A stretch of 64,000 nt of DNA from contig JAHHTN010000001.1 in the NCBI GenBank assembly GCA_020024645.1, positions 46,022-110,021 of the forward strand. The letters run 5' to 3'. Source of the DNA: Faecalimonas sp. Lineage in GTDB: Bacteria; Bacillota; Clostridia; Lachnospirales; Lachnospiraceae. Positions 25,265 through 33,646 of this stretch are shown here, piece by piece. The position numbers were made by a program, and so were the translations under genes. The notes beneath the pieces were generated by a model that was not told where the DNA came from, searched no databases, and saw only the letters and a program-made list of their open reading frames with translations. Within the stretch, counting starts at the first letter, position 1. The number at the start of each line of letters is the position of its first letter.

Positions 25265-25558
25265 TTAACTTAATTTTACTTCTTTTGCTTCCTCTGGTTT
25301 AAAGTCATTTTTTAAATCATAAATATTATGTCCTGTGGACTCTCCAAGAACTCTTCCTTCTAAAGAATAACAGCGAATAAATCTTTTTCCATCAATACTT
25401 GACCAATGTTCTACATCCCATGTAAGATAACCATCTTCATCTGTTTTCTTTCCTTCTAAATATAAGTCTACCTGACGCCCTCCTGGAGCCATAAGTTTGA
25501 TTAACTCTTCTTCGGTAGCCTCTAAATCCACTTTATTTACCGTATCATAAACTTTCAT
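25265..25558 (-). CDS. small protein of unknown function at the end of the grd operon
   Basis: 97 residues, soluble and acidic, without signal or membrane segment: MKVYDTVNKVDLEATEEELI, APGGRQVDLYLEGKKTDEDG, and a single Cys in FIRCYSLEGRVLGESTGHNI. I do not recognise the family. It starts with ATG behind GGAGCG, 15 nt after grdD, and the operon terminator follows, so it is the last cistron of the glycine reductase operon. A role in that system is suggested only by position. Confidence 0.75.
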   Translation of the reverse strand: MKVYDTVNKVDLEATEEELIKLMAPGGRQVDLYLEGKKTDEDGYLTWDVEHWSSIDGKRFIRCYSLEGRVLGESTGHNIYDLKNDFKPEEAKEVKLS

Positions 25559-25573
25559 TTTTTTCGCTCCCGT

Positions 25574-26725
25574 CTAGTTAATGTATCCAGCTTTTTTCAA
25601 TTCTTCCTCTGCCTTAGTCAAATTTGCATCAGAAACAAGAACAATCGGTCCTGTACATCCCATTCCACTTTCCGCATAGACATTTATTTTCCAAAGCGAT
25701 TTAACCGCATCTTCTAAATCCATAACCTCAATTCCAGGAATCTGTGCTGTCACAACTTCTTTTGGAGGTTCTTTCACTTCTTCAGCCTCAGTTGATTTTG
25801 CTACATTTTTATGTGCATTTAAAATTTCTTTTAAGCCTGCTTTATTTGCAGCCTCAAATTCTTTTTTTGCAACTTCAAATACTTTTCCACGTACAAGTTG
25901 TCCTGCATAACGAATCGCATTTGCAATAACTGGAGCACCCGATGCACGAGATACAATCATAACAAGTTGTTCATATCCTTCACCGATTCCAGGACCATAT
26001 CCAAATCCTGTCGCTTCAAAACTTCCACCTGTTGTGAATGACGACAACATTTTTACAAGGATATTTCCTGTAAGAGAATCTGTTACCATAATGTCAGGAG
26101 ATGCTTGTAATACATCATTCCCTCTCATTACACATCCACCATCTGCTCTTCCTGATTCAGCAAAAGTAATATCATATCCATTTTCTTGAAGTTGTTTTAA
26201 CGCTTTTTCAGTTTGACGTGCACCATCTACATTCAAAATACCTACTGTAGCATTTTTCTTTCCACATGCTTTTGCTGCAATAATTCCATAAATAGCATTT
26301 TTAATCATACCTTCAATACGATCTGTACTTGATGTTCCTGTTGTATTCGCAATGAACATTTCTCTTGCAGTTGCTGGTGTTACGCATCGACCTACTGTAG
26401 AAACACCAATAGGGAATGGGAAATGCATTGTTACCGCACCATCAACTTCCCCATTTTTAAGCATTTCTTCCATTTTTTTGTGACCTTCTTCATCATTGGC
26501 CACTTTAATTGTCGTTACACCTTCTTCCTCTAATGTACCGATATAGTAAACATCTATTCCGTCTTTTGCAGCTTCAACAGCTGCTGCCATACTATTTTCT
26601 TCTCCATGTTCGCTTCCCATACCTGTAAGGGCAATTTTAGGACGTTTTCCAAAACTTCCTGTTTCCAACCCCTGCGCAATTTCCATAAAGGTGGAAGCAA
26701 TCATTTTTTCTACACTATTTGCCAT
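25574..26725 (-). CDS. grdD: glycine reductase protein C, subunit GrdD
   Basis: Alpha subunit of protein C, which with GrdC converts the carboxymethyl-selenoether on GrdA plus phosphate into acetyl phosphate. 383 residues from the ATG at 26725 (AGAGGTGG upstream); the frame is open 13 codons further, overlapping grdC. Related in fold to phosphate acyltransferases (PlsX-like), with IALTGMGSEHGEENSMAAAV near the N-terminus, and a C-terminal cysteine in AESGMGCTGPIVLVSD, where the catalytic Cys of this subunit is known to lie. Confidence 0.93.
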   Translation of the reverse strand: MANSVEKMIASTFMEIAQGLETGSFGKRPKIALTGMGSEHGEENSMAAAVEAAKDGIDVYYIGTLEEEGVTTIKVANDEEGHKKMEEMLKNGEVDGAVTMHFPFPIGVSTVGRCVTPATAREMFIANTTGTSSTDRIEGMIKNAIYGIIAAKACGKKNATVGILNVDGARQTEKALKQLQENGYDITFAESGRADGGCVMRGNDVLQASPDIMVTDSLTGNILVKMLSSFTTGGSFEATGFGYGPGIGEGYEQLVMIVSRASGAPVIANAIRYAGQLVRGKVFEVAKKEFEAANKAGLKEILNAHKNVAKSTEAEEVKEPPKEVVTAQIPGIEVMDLEDAVKSLWKINVYAESGMGCTGPIVLVSDANLTKAEEELKKAGYIN

Positions 26726-26738
26726 TTTTTCCACCTCT

Positions 26739-28271
26739 CTATTCTGCCATAAGAGTTTCCGCAAAATCTTTCATCGCTTTCGCAATTAATCCTTTTACTT
26801 CTTCTTCAGAAACACCTGCGTTTTCTTCCGCACCTGTGTTAGCCTGAATTACAAATGATACCCCATCAAAAAGGTTTGTCATACGGCCAAGGAATAAACT
26901 TCCTTTACCAATAATCATGGCATTTTTGATTTTACCAGCTTTAATGTCTTCTACAGCAAATCCAATGTATGGAACACCTGAAGGAATATGTCCTTGTGTT
27001 GGAGCCCATCCTGTTAATCCATGTTTTGCAGCAAATGCAGGTAATTCTTTTCTATCAAGTTCACCTTTCTTAACCGCCAAAGCAGCAATCATTTTATAGT
27101 TTGCTAAAGGCACATCTCCTGCCCCTGCTGGTTTTGTAATATCAGGATTTTGCATTTCTGGAGAATATTTATCAATATCTGTAATTTTCATTCCTACTTT
27201 TTCAAGTGGTGTTGCAACAAGACTTCCAATTACATTCTGTGGTGCAGAACCTGTACCAACTGTATGACGTCCAAGAATGTCAAGATTAATTTCTGGGCTT
27301 ACTCCATCATTTTCAGAAATAATCACACAGAAACCTGCCAAACAATCCTCTAAAATAGGAAGACCTTTTTTCACATGGTCTTTACCATTCATACCAAGTT
27401 TAGCTGTACATCCTCCAGCTGTAACTGCAACACATTTATATGCTCCTGATTTTACAAGTGCCGCCGCTTCTATTAATGCATGAGAAGGTCCTGCACAGAA
27501 TCCACGAGAATCAGAACCTGTCGCATTTAAAAGTCCTGCAACTTCTGCAGCTGCTTTTGCGAAGTTACCACCACCACGCTGATTCATATCACCACATGCT
27601 TCTTCAGCACAATCAATGACATATTCAATCTCAGATTTGTCGATACCTGTATTTCTTACAGCATATAATAAAGCAAGAACACTTGTCGCTTTACTCATCA
27701 TATTTTCATGCATTACATGAGCTGAAAGATTTACATCAATATCATGAGCTTTCTTGATACATCCGACTAATTTATCTGCAAAATAAAGCCCCTCAGCATG
27801 TTCTTCATTTACCAAATGTTCAATTTCAGTAAGTTCAACGCCTTCTTCAATTTTTTCAATAATATCTTCTGTAATAATTGGGTTTGCAACAAATTTTTCT
27901 TTTGTTGAAGCAACAAATTCTTTATCTAATTTCACCACTTCAAACATATCACAAGCCTGTACTAAAAGAAGGAATTCATCTTCTGGCATAATTTCGCCAT
28001 ATTTACCAAATCTTTCTGATCCTTCTCTTGCTTTATCATAATATGGAAACTCAACTTCTGCGAGTTCATCTGGATGTGCATTTCCAATATATACTTGATT
28101 TGGCCAGTAATTTACACATTCTTCATAAGTACGAAGATGACTATTTAATTCTTTTAAATATTCAGATTCTGGGTTTACAACTCTTTCTGTTGTCTGTGTT
28201 GTTCCATTATATACCACCATCTGTGGAGTATGTGCCAATACATAACTGGCTCCTTTAATTACACTATTCAT
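26739..28271 (-). CDS. grdC: glycine reductase protein C, subunit GrdC
   Basis: Beta subunit of protein C, 510 residues, with a ketoacyl-synthase-like core (GFCAGPSHALIEAAALVKSG; GGCTAKLGMNGKDHVKKGLP). It works with GrdD to release acetyl phosphate, the energy-yielding product of glycine reduction. N-terminal SVIKGASYVLAHTPQMVVYN is typical. AAAGGTGG precedes the ATG. A strong hairpin separates it from grdA. Confidence 0.93.
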   Translation of the reverse strand: MNSVIKGASYVLAHTPQMVVYNGTTQTTERVVNPESEYLKELNSHLRTYEECVNYWPNQVYIGNAHPDELAEVEFPYYDKAREGSERFGKYGEIMPEDEFLLLVQACDMFEVVKLDKEFVASTKEKFVANPIITEDIIEKIEEGVELTEIEHLVNEEHAEGLYFADKLVGCIKKAHDIDVNLSAHVMHENMMSKATSVLALLYAVRNTGIDKSEIEYVIDCAEEACGDMNQRGGGNFAKAAAEVAGLLNATGSDSRGFCAGPSHALIEAAALVKSGAYKCVAVTAGGCTAKLGMNGKDHVKKGLPILEDCLAGFCVIISENDGVSPEINLDILGRHTVGTGSAPQNVIGSLVATPLEKVGMKITDIDKYSPEMQNPDITKPAGAGDVPLANYKMIAALAVKKGELDRKELPAFAAKHGLTGWAPTQGHIPSGVPYIGFAVEDIKAGKIKNAMIIGKGSLFLGRMTNLFDGVSFVIQANTGAEENAGVSEEEVKGLIAKAMKDFAETLMAE

Positions 28272-28351
28272 TTGAAGGTTCCACCTTTCTTTTAGATGTT
28301 TAAATATTGTTTTATCTATACTAAAAATAATAAACTTGCTTTATACAATAA

Positions 28352-28387
28352 ACGGGCGATGAAGCAAGCATTTACTTCATCGCCCGT
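28352..28387 (-). terminator. partial terminator between grdA and grdC
   Basis: ACGGGCGATGAAG (28352-28364) pairs with CTTCATCGCCCGT (28375-28387), a GC-rich 13-bp stem. On the minus strand it is followed by TTTATTGTATAAAG, a poor U-tract. It probably limits read-through or protects the grdA message, raising GrdA over GrdC/GrdD. Confidence 0.6.
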
Positions 28388-28433
28388 AGAAAACCCAAAA
28401 TCAACTCAGATTTTCGCTATAAATACTTATCTT

Positions 28434-28907
28434 CTATAAATATTTACAAAATTGTTCACGAATAGATGACATCTCGCTTACGATATCATCAACATCAAGT
28501 ACCATTTCCATCATACCTACCTGCTCATCGTAAACTGCTTCATCGAATTCTTCTTTCAATTCTGGTTCACATACATGATATACCGTGAGTCCTAACTCGA
28601 CCCCAGTCAATGGCCCTGCGAATGTTGGGTCTCCTGCAGTAACTGTTTCAGCAGCTAATCCTGCCGCTTCTCCTTCTGCTGCTCCAACGATAACTACTAA
28701 ATTCTCTGCACCAAATTCGTCTGCAAAGTCTTTAACACGTTTTTGATTCTCAAGATCCATTGCACCTGCGCTCGTTCAGACAAAGCATTCAGTTGAAGAA
28801 AAAACTACTTCTCCGCCAGCTGTCTTAACACATTCAGCGATAGCAGGTCCTGGTACACCATCACGGTCGCCGATGATGATTACTTTTTTACCATCTAAAA
28901 TTGCCAT
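28434..28907 (-). CDS. grdA: glycine/sarcosine/betaine reductase selenoprotein A
   Basis: Protein A, the small selenoprotein that carries the carboxymethyl group between proteins B and C. In-frame TGA at 28776-28778 is Sec44 in the conserved redox motif CFVU (Cys41-Sec44), and read-through gives the family length of 157 residues. N-terminus [20 protein letters not shown]; the rest continues from [20 protein letters not shown]. Start ATG at 28907 after GGAAGGAGAAG. I see no obvious SECIS hairpin directly after the UGA. It has a likely promoter of its own in the gap behind trxA. Confidence 0.97.
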
Positions 28908-28954
28908 GGCTTCTTCTCCTTCCTTTCCATTTATTTTTAGTATTATTTATAGTT

Positions 28955-28972
28955 GAAATGTTTTCACATTTC
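28955..28972 (-). other. hairpin in the grdA leader
   Basis: GAAATG/CATTTC around TTTTCA in the trxA-grdA gap, between the putative grdA promoter and its start codon. No U-run; probably a 5' stabilising structure. Confidence 0.4.
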
Positions 28973-29003
28973 CGCAAAAGCTTTTCGCTTTATACGCATA
29001 TTA

Positions 29004-29032
29004 AGTATACATATTTTTCTTCAAAAATACAA
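29004..29032 (-). promoter_or_regulatory. putative internal promoter for grdA
   Basis: TTGTAT (29027-29032), 17-bp spacer, TATACT (29004-29009) on the minus strand, placed right at the trxA stop. It would allow extra grdA transcription independent of the riboswitch upstream of grdX. Confidence 0.55.
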
Positions 29033-29033
29033 A

Positions 29034-29351
29034 TTAAATATATTTTTGAATCATTGCTTCGATGTTTTCTTGTGTAGCATCATCTTTTACTACTTCTTCA
29101 ATTTTTTCTCCGTCTTTATAAATGGCCATAACAGGAAGTCCTAAAACTTTCTGTCCGATAGCAAGACGACGTGCTTTTGTTGTATTAAGAGATGTAAATT
29201 TCAATTTATCTCCATATTTTTCAGCCATTTCATGAACAAATGGCATCAAAGCCTGGCATGGAACGCATCCGTCTCCGTAAAAATCTACAAAAACATATCC
29301 TTCTGCTTCCAATACTTCAGGCTGAAATGTTGTTTTATCCAAATCTAACAT
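29034..29351 (-). CDS. trxA: thioredoxin of the glycine reductase system
   Basis: 105 residues from the ATG at 29351, behind GAAGGAGG; the frame is open 25 codons more, overlapping trxB. The active site is Gly-Cys-Val-Pro-Cys (Cys29, Cys32) instead of the common WCGPC. This atypical site is known for thioredoxins encoded with grd genes, which re-reduce selenoprotein A. Core VFVDFYGDG and the cis-proline segment [13 protein letters not shown] are intact. Between trxB and grdA. Confidence 0.93.
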   Translation of the reverse strand: MLDLDKTTFQPEVLEAEGYVFVDFYGDGCVPCQALMPFVHEMAEKYGDKLKFTSLNTTKARRLAIGQKVLGLPVMAIYKDGEKIEEVVKDDATQENIEAMIQKYI

Positions 29352-29373
29352 TGGTTTATCCTCCTTCAAGAAA

Positions 29374-30321
29374 TTATTCCATTTCGTTAATATATTTTTC
29401 ACACTGTGTTGTAGCAATCGCACCATCTGCTGCTGCTGTTACTACTTGACGAAGACTCTTTGCACGAACATCTCCTGCTGCAAATACACCCGGAATATTT
29501 GTATGCATGTTTTCGTCTGTAGGGATATATCCTCTTTCATCTAATTCAAGTCCTTTTCCTTCAAAAAGTTTTGTACTTGGTAATGTTCCAATAAATCCGA
29601 ATACACCAAACATTCCATCTTCTTCATCCGCTTCAATCTTTGTTAATTCTCCTGTTTTAACATTTTTCACTGTCATCTCTGAAAGGATACCATCTCCATT
29701 TACTTCTTCTACAACTGTATCCCACATAAAGTGAATTTTAGAATTTTTAAATGCTTTTTCCTGAATAGATTTTGCCGCACGAAGTTCATCACGTCTGTGA
29801 ATAATTGTAACTTTTCTTGCAAATTTTGTTAAATACATTGCTTCTTCAACAGCGGAATCGCCTCCCCCTACAACATATACTTCAAAATCTTCAAAGAAGT
29901 TTGCATCACAAGTAGCACAGTAAGAAACTCCTTTACCCATGAATTCTTTTTCACCTTTACAACCAATTGGTCTTGAAAATGCACCAGTTGCGATAATAAG
30001 TGTTTTACCACAATATTCATCTTTTGCACTGATTAATTTCTTTACATCTCCTTCAAGTACCACATCATTAATTACATCAGTAACTCGGTCTACACCGAAT
30101 TTTTCACACTGTTTTGTCATTCTTTCGATTAAAGATGGTCCTGATTCACCTTCTACAATCTGACCTGGATAATTTTCAATCTCATCTGTGATTGCAATCT
30201 GCCCACCATCTTTTCCTTTTTCTACAATTAATGTAGACATACGGGCTCTCCCTGCATACAGACCTGCCGCTAATCCGGCAGGACCTGCACCAAGGATAAT
30301 TACGTCATAGATCTTGCTCAT
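29374..30321 (-). CDS. trxB: thioredoxin reductase
   Basis: 315-residue FAD enzyme that transfers NAD(P)H electrons to thioredoxin and so to glycine reductase. [16 protein letters not shown] (FAD), active-site Cys135 and Cys138 in [11 protein letters not shown], the second dinucleotide motif [12 protein letters not shown], and the C-terminal [20 protein letters not shown]. It lies between grdB and trxA, as in other grd operons. Confidence 0.96.
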   Translation of the reverse strand: MSKIYDVIILGAGPAGLAAGLYAGRARMSTLIVEKGKDGGQIAITDEIENYPGQIVEGESGPSLIERMTKQCEKFGVDRVTDVINDVVLEGDVKKLISAKDEYCGKTLIIATGAFSRPIGCKGEKEFMGKGVSYCATCDANFFEDFEVYVVGGGDSAVEEAMYLTKFARKVTIIHRRDELRAAKSIQEKAFKNSKIHFMWDTVVEEVNGDGILSEMTVKNVKTGELTKIEADEEDGMFGVFGFIGTLPSTKLFEGKGLELDERGYIPTDENMHTNIPGVFAAGDVRAKSLRQVVTAAADGAIATTQCEKYINEME

Positions 30322-30345
30322 AACGTTCTCTCCTTATAGCTATTA

Positions 30346-31650
30346 TTATTCAAAGATTGTTTGTTCTTCAACTTCTACTGTTAATGCATGAAGTGCTTTT
30401 TCAACTAAATTTCTACGCAATTTCTTTTCTTCATCTGCTTCTAAAGCAGGATTTCCAAGTGGATGAGGAATTGCTACTGCAGGAACAATTCTGTTCGCTC
30501 CAACTGTCATTGAAATAGGAGTTACTGTACATACATGAACTACTGGAAGTCCTGCACCTTCTACACCTTTTACCATCGTTGCACCGCAACGTGTACAAGT
30601 ACCTCAAGTAGAAGTTAAAATAACTGCATCTACTCCATCATCAATAAGTTTCTGTGCAAATTCCTCTGAAAATGCTTTTGCAGAAGCAACTGCTGTTCCG
30701 TTACCAACTGTTGTGTAGAATTTATTGTGTAATTTTCCAATTACACCCTCTTTTTCCATATCACGAAGAACATCTACTGGCAATACACGGTCAGCATCTT
30801 CATTAGCATATACCGGATCATATCCACCATGTGCTGTTTCATATGTGTCTTCTGTTAAGTCTATAACGCCTGTAATGTCATATTCACCGTAATGAGAAGC
30901 GTTAGAACTTTCGATGTGATCTGGATTTCCCTTTGGAACAATACCACCTGATGTTACTAAAGCGATTGTTGCTTTAGATAAATCTTTAACTGGTGGCATT
31001 GGTGGAACTCTATCAAATGCAGGCATTGGATATTCTGTTGTAAATGGTTTGTCTGCCAATTTCTTTAACAACATATCTACCGCACGTCTAGAACCACGTT
31101 TTTCTTCAAAGAAGTTTACACGAACACCATTTGGCATATAATTGTCCTGACAAGATGCACCAATTGCTTCACCTTTTGCCAATTTTAATGCTAAAGGAGC
31201 CATATTTGCAACTGCTGCTCTCATACCTGCTGCACTATTTTTTGTAGGTACTGTATATACTTTATTTTTAAACATATCAGCACCTGGGTTTTCTTCATAC
31301 ATACCTGTTACAGCAGGAATTCCTAATTCTTCCTGAACCGCCTCAGCGATTGTACCACAAGCAACACCATAACGTCCAGCATTAAACGCTGGTCCTGCAA
31401 CGAATACGTCTGGATTTTCTTCTTTTACCCATGCCAAAATTGTTTTCTTAGCTTCTTCAAGGTTTTCATTAAACCATGAATCACCACATACGATTGTCGC
31501 TGTGATTTCCGCCTCATCTTTAAAACTTGCTTTAAATGCAAGGCCCGGTCCCATTACTTCTCCTTTATGAAGTTCTGCAGGAATATGAGCCATTTCTTCT
31601 CCACCAATATTAGCGAAGAACTGATTGATATAATGTACTACTTTAATCAT
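30346..31650 (-). CDS. grdB: glycine reductase protein B, selenocysteine subunit GrdB
   Basis: Substrate-binding selenoprotein of glycine reductase; with the pyruvoyl subunit from GrdE it binds glycine as a Schiff base and passes the carboxymethyl group to GrdA. In-frame TGA at 30604-30606 gives Sec349 in the motif U-GTC-TRC; read-through yields 434 residues. A hairpin follows the UGA by about a dozen bases. The companion GrdE and lack of sarcosine/betaine paralogues indicate glycine specificity (inference). ATG behind GGAGG, 20 nt after grdE. Confidence 0.96.
30577..30591 (-). promoter_or_regulatory. candidate bacterial SECIS hairpin of grdB
   Basis: CGTTGC/GCAACG with loop GGT on the minus strand, starting 12 nt after the UGA. 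Position and GG-containing loop fit a SelB-recognised element, though the stem is short. Confidence 0.55.
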
Positions 31651-31669
31651 TGTCTATTTTCCTCCTTCC

Positions 31670-32953
31670 CTATCTTGCACTTAAGTAACCGAAACCTGTT
31701 TCATTTGTTGCTCCGGTAATTGCTTGAATTTCAACTTCAATTGTTCCGTCGTCATGCAAACTGTGTTCATTACCTCCGGCAATTGTATTAACATAATCTA
31801 ATGTTCCGATAACTTTGTCAAGTTTTGGAAGAACAATTACCTGGTTAGCATTTCCACCTGTTACTACTGCATCTGCTGCTGCATCCGCATCTGCTAATGA
31901 TTGAGACTTACCGTCACGTCCAGCATATTCATCAGTAATAATAACAGTCTTAATTCCTTCTGCTTCGATTTTCTTACAGTTCATGATAAGGTCTGTATCT
32001 GGATTACCAAATCCCTCCTGAGATACAACAACACCATCAAGATCTAATAAACGACATAATTTTGCTGTCCAATCAGATGAACGTTGTTTATCAGCTAAAT
32101 ATACATTTTCATTTGTTAAAATGTGTGCCACAAAATTAAGTGTTTTTCCGTGTTCTGCAAACAAATCATGTACAACCGGGTTGTTTTCATGAACATATGT
32201 TGGGTTTTTATCACAAGCAGATACACAGTTACCTGATACGATTGCACCATCCATAACTTCTGTTGGTGTCATCATTGTAGATAATGTTTTCTTTGCATCT
32301 ACTCCATATACATATGTATCATGTAATAATCCCTGTGATTGCAACATCTGTACATATGCAACTCTTGGAAGTCCAGGTAATTTCTCAGCACCTTCCATAA
32401 TGCCATATGTTTCAAACACTTCTGTTGAATCTGGTGTCAATTCACGTGCTAATTCTCCAAGATATACTGCAACTCTAAATCCAGCAAATCTTACTGCTGG
32501 TTCATAATCATGTTGTTTTAATCCATCAACTGGTTCACAAACAACAACTAAATTGTTCAATTTTGAGAAAGGTGTATAGTCCGCTCCAGGACCTGTCATA
32601 TCAATAATACCTTCTTGGAACCCAACAATTTTACCTGCTGTTACAACAGCCATTCCTTTCAATGCATATGTTTTTCCTTCACCAACTGTATCTACCTTGT
32701 TGATTACTCCTGGGAATACCCCGCCTCTTCCTTCAACTTTAACTCGTGGTTCAATAACGTCTTTAACAGGTGTAATTCTTACGCTTTCACCCGGTCTTGC
32801 AATATCTAATTTACAACTTTTGATTTTTTCGTCCTCAAGAACGATTGCTTTTACAGCCTCTTCATCAACATAAAGCACTCCGTCTTCAATTTTTGATTCC
32901 GGACCAAATTGAATATCTTTAATGTTAATGTGCCCTAATTCTAATCTCCTCAC
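31670..32953 (-). CDS. grdE: glycine reductase protein B proprotein GrdE (pyruvoyl precursor)
   Basis: 427-residue precursor cleaved into two subunits of protein B. The cleavage site is Asn242-Cys243 in SGNCVSACDKN, where the cysteine becomes the pyruvoyl group that binds glycine. N-terminus RRLELGHINIKDIQFGPES is typical. Start is GTG at 32953, nine bases behind AAAGGAGG. The segment before the cleavage (PTEVMDGAIVSGNC) resembles the one in PrdA (PLEVLDGCIHALTC), reflecting their common ancestry. Confidence 0.95.
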   Translation of the reverse strand: MRRLELGHINIKDIQFGPESKIEDGVLYVDEEAVKAIVLEDEKIKSCKLDIARPGESVRITPVKDVIEPRVKVEGRGGVFPGVINKVDTVGEGKTYALKGMAVVTAGKIVGFQEGIIDMTGPGADYTPFSKLNNLVVVCEPVDGLKQHDYEPAVRFAGFRVAVYLGELARELTPDSTEVFETYGIMEGAEKLPGLPRVAYVQMLQSQGLLHDTYVYGVDAKKTLSTMMTPTEVMDGAIVSGNCVSACDKNPTYVHENNPVVHDLFAEHGKTLNFVAHILTNENVYLADKQRSSDWTAKLCRLLDLDGVVVSQEGFGNPDTDLIMNCKKIEAEGIKTVIITDEYAGRDGKSQSLADADAAADAVVTGGNANQVIVLPKLDKVIGTLDYVNTIAGGNEHSLHDDGTIEVEIQAITGATNETGFGYLSAR

Positions 32954-33017
32954 TGTAAATTACCTCCTTTGATTTGTGTTTATATTACTTTAAGCACTTT
33001 GCGTGCCAGAGTACCTT

Positions 33018-33401
33018 TTACCATGCCGTTGCAGACGGCAGTGCACTGCTAATCAGTGTGTAATCAATATATTGGAAATCATCATAAACATCTTCAGCAT
33101 ATTTATCTGATTTGAATTCAAATTTACCACAGGATTGAATAGCCTGTTCTATAATTTTTACCGAATCTTGATTTAACCTTTGTACCTTCTTCGAAATCAT
33201 AATTGATTTATATGGCGTTTCATTCGGTTTAACACTTCCGGAAAGTGGATGTGTTAAAAGTTCGTGCCCTTTATAAATATAATCTCGAACTTTTTTCAAT
33301 GTATCTTCATAAGAAATATCTTCATATTCTACTGTATATTCTTGTCCTAATTTTTCTACTATAAGAGGATTGTTTGTTAAAATAATAAAATCTGCTTTCA
33401 T
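33018..33401 (-). CDS. grdX: GrdX family protein
   Basis: 127 residues from the ATG at 33401 (ACAGGTGAAAAC upstream); the frame is open another 26 codons, but that stretch is the terminator hairpin of the riboswitch and not coding. MKADFIILTNNPLIVEKLGQ and HELLTHPLSGSVKPNETPYK are typical of GrdX, a conserved first gene of grd operons whose function is unknown. Confidence 0.9.
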   Translation of the reverse strand: MKADFIILTNNPLIVEKLGQEYTVEYEDISYEDTLKKVRDYIYKGHELLTHPLSGSVKPNETPYKSIMISKKVQRLNQDSVKIIEQAIQSCGKFEFKSDKYAEDVYDDFQYIDYTLISSALPSATAW

Positions 33402-33430
33402 GTTTTCACCTGTCTGTCTTTTAATAAAAA

Positions 33431-33478
33431 TGGGACGGTTTAACGCAACACTTCCTTTATTGCCTTTAAGCCGTCCCA
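33431..33478 (-). terminator. riboswitch-controlled terminator before grdX
   Basis: CCGTCCCA/TGGGACGG (33471-33478 and 33431-33438) form a GC-rich 8-bp stem, followed on the minus strand by TTTTTATT. It lies between the glycine aptamer and grdX and is the likely expression platform. An alternative hairpin (AGTGTT/AACACT) lies between aptamer and terminator. Confidence 0.8.
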
Positions 33479-33510
33479 CCTGTTCCAGTGTTCATTACAC
33501 AACACTTGGT

Positions 33511-33608
33511 TCAGAGCATGGTCCGCTTTTTGCTCCTTTTGCCTGAAAGTTTCACCCAACACTGACGTTTGTTAGGCTTGCATCTTCGGCGGTCATTTGA
33601 CTCTCTCA
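33511..33608 (-). ncRNA. glycine riboswitch (single aptamer)
   Basis: The minus strand reads GAGAGAGTC, then TGACCGCCGAAGATGCAAGCC, later GGGTGAAACTTTCAGGCAAAAGGA and GGACCATGCTCTG: the conserved blocks of the glycine (gcvT) aptamer in the right order. Only one complete aptamer is seen, whereas many glycine riboswitches are tandem. It lies between the AGCS symporter and grdX with a terminator downstream, so it should switch the glycine reductase operon on when glycine is plentiful (inference from pathway logic). Confidence 0.9.
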
Positions 33609-33646
33609 CAAAAAACATCTTCCCATTTTTCTAAATCTTCGTTATT

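Noticed and set aside
33402-33479. 26-codon extension of grdX
   Set aside because: This stretch is the terminator of the glycine riboswitch, not coding sequence.
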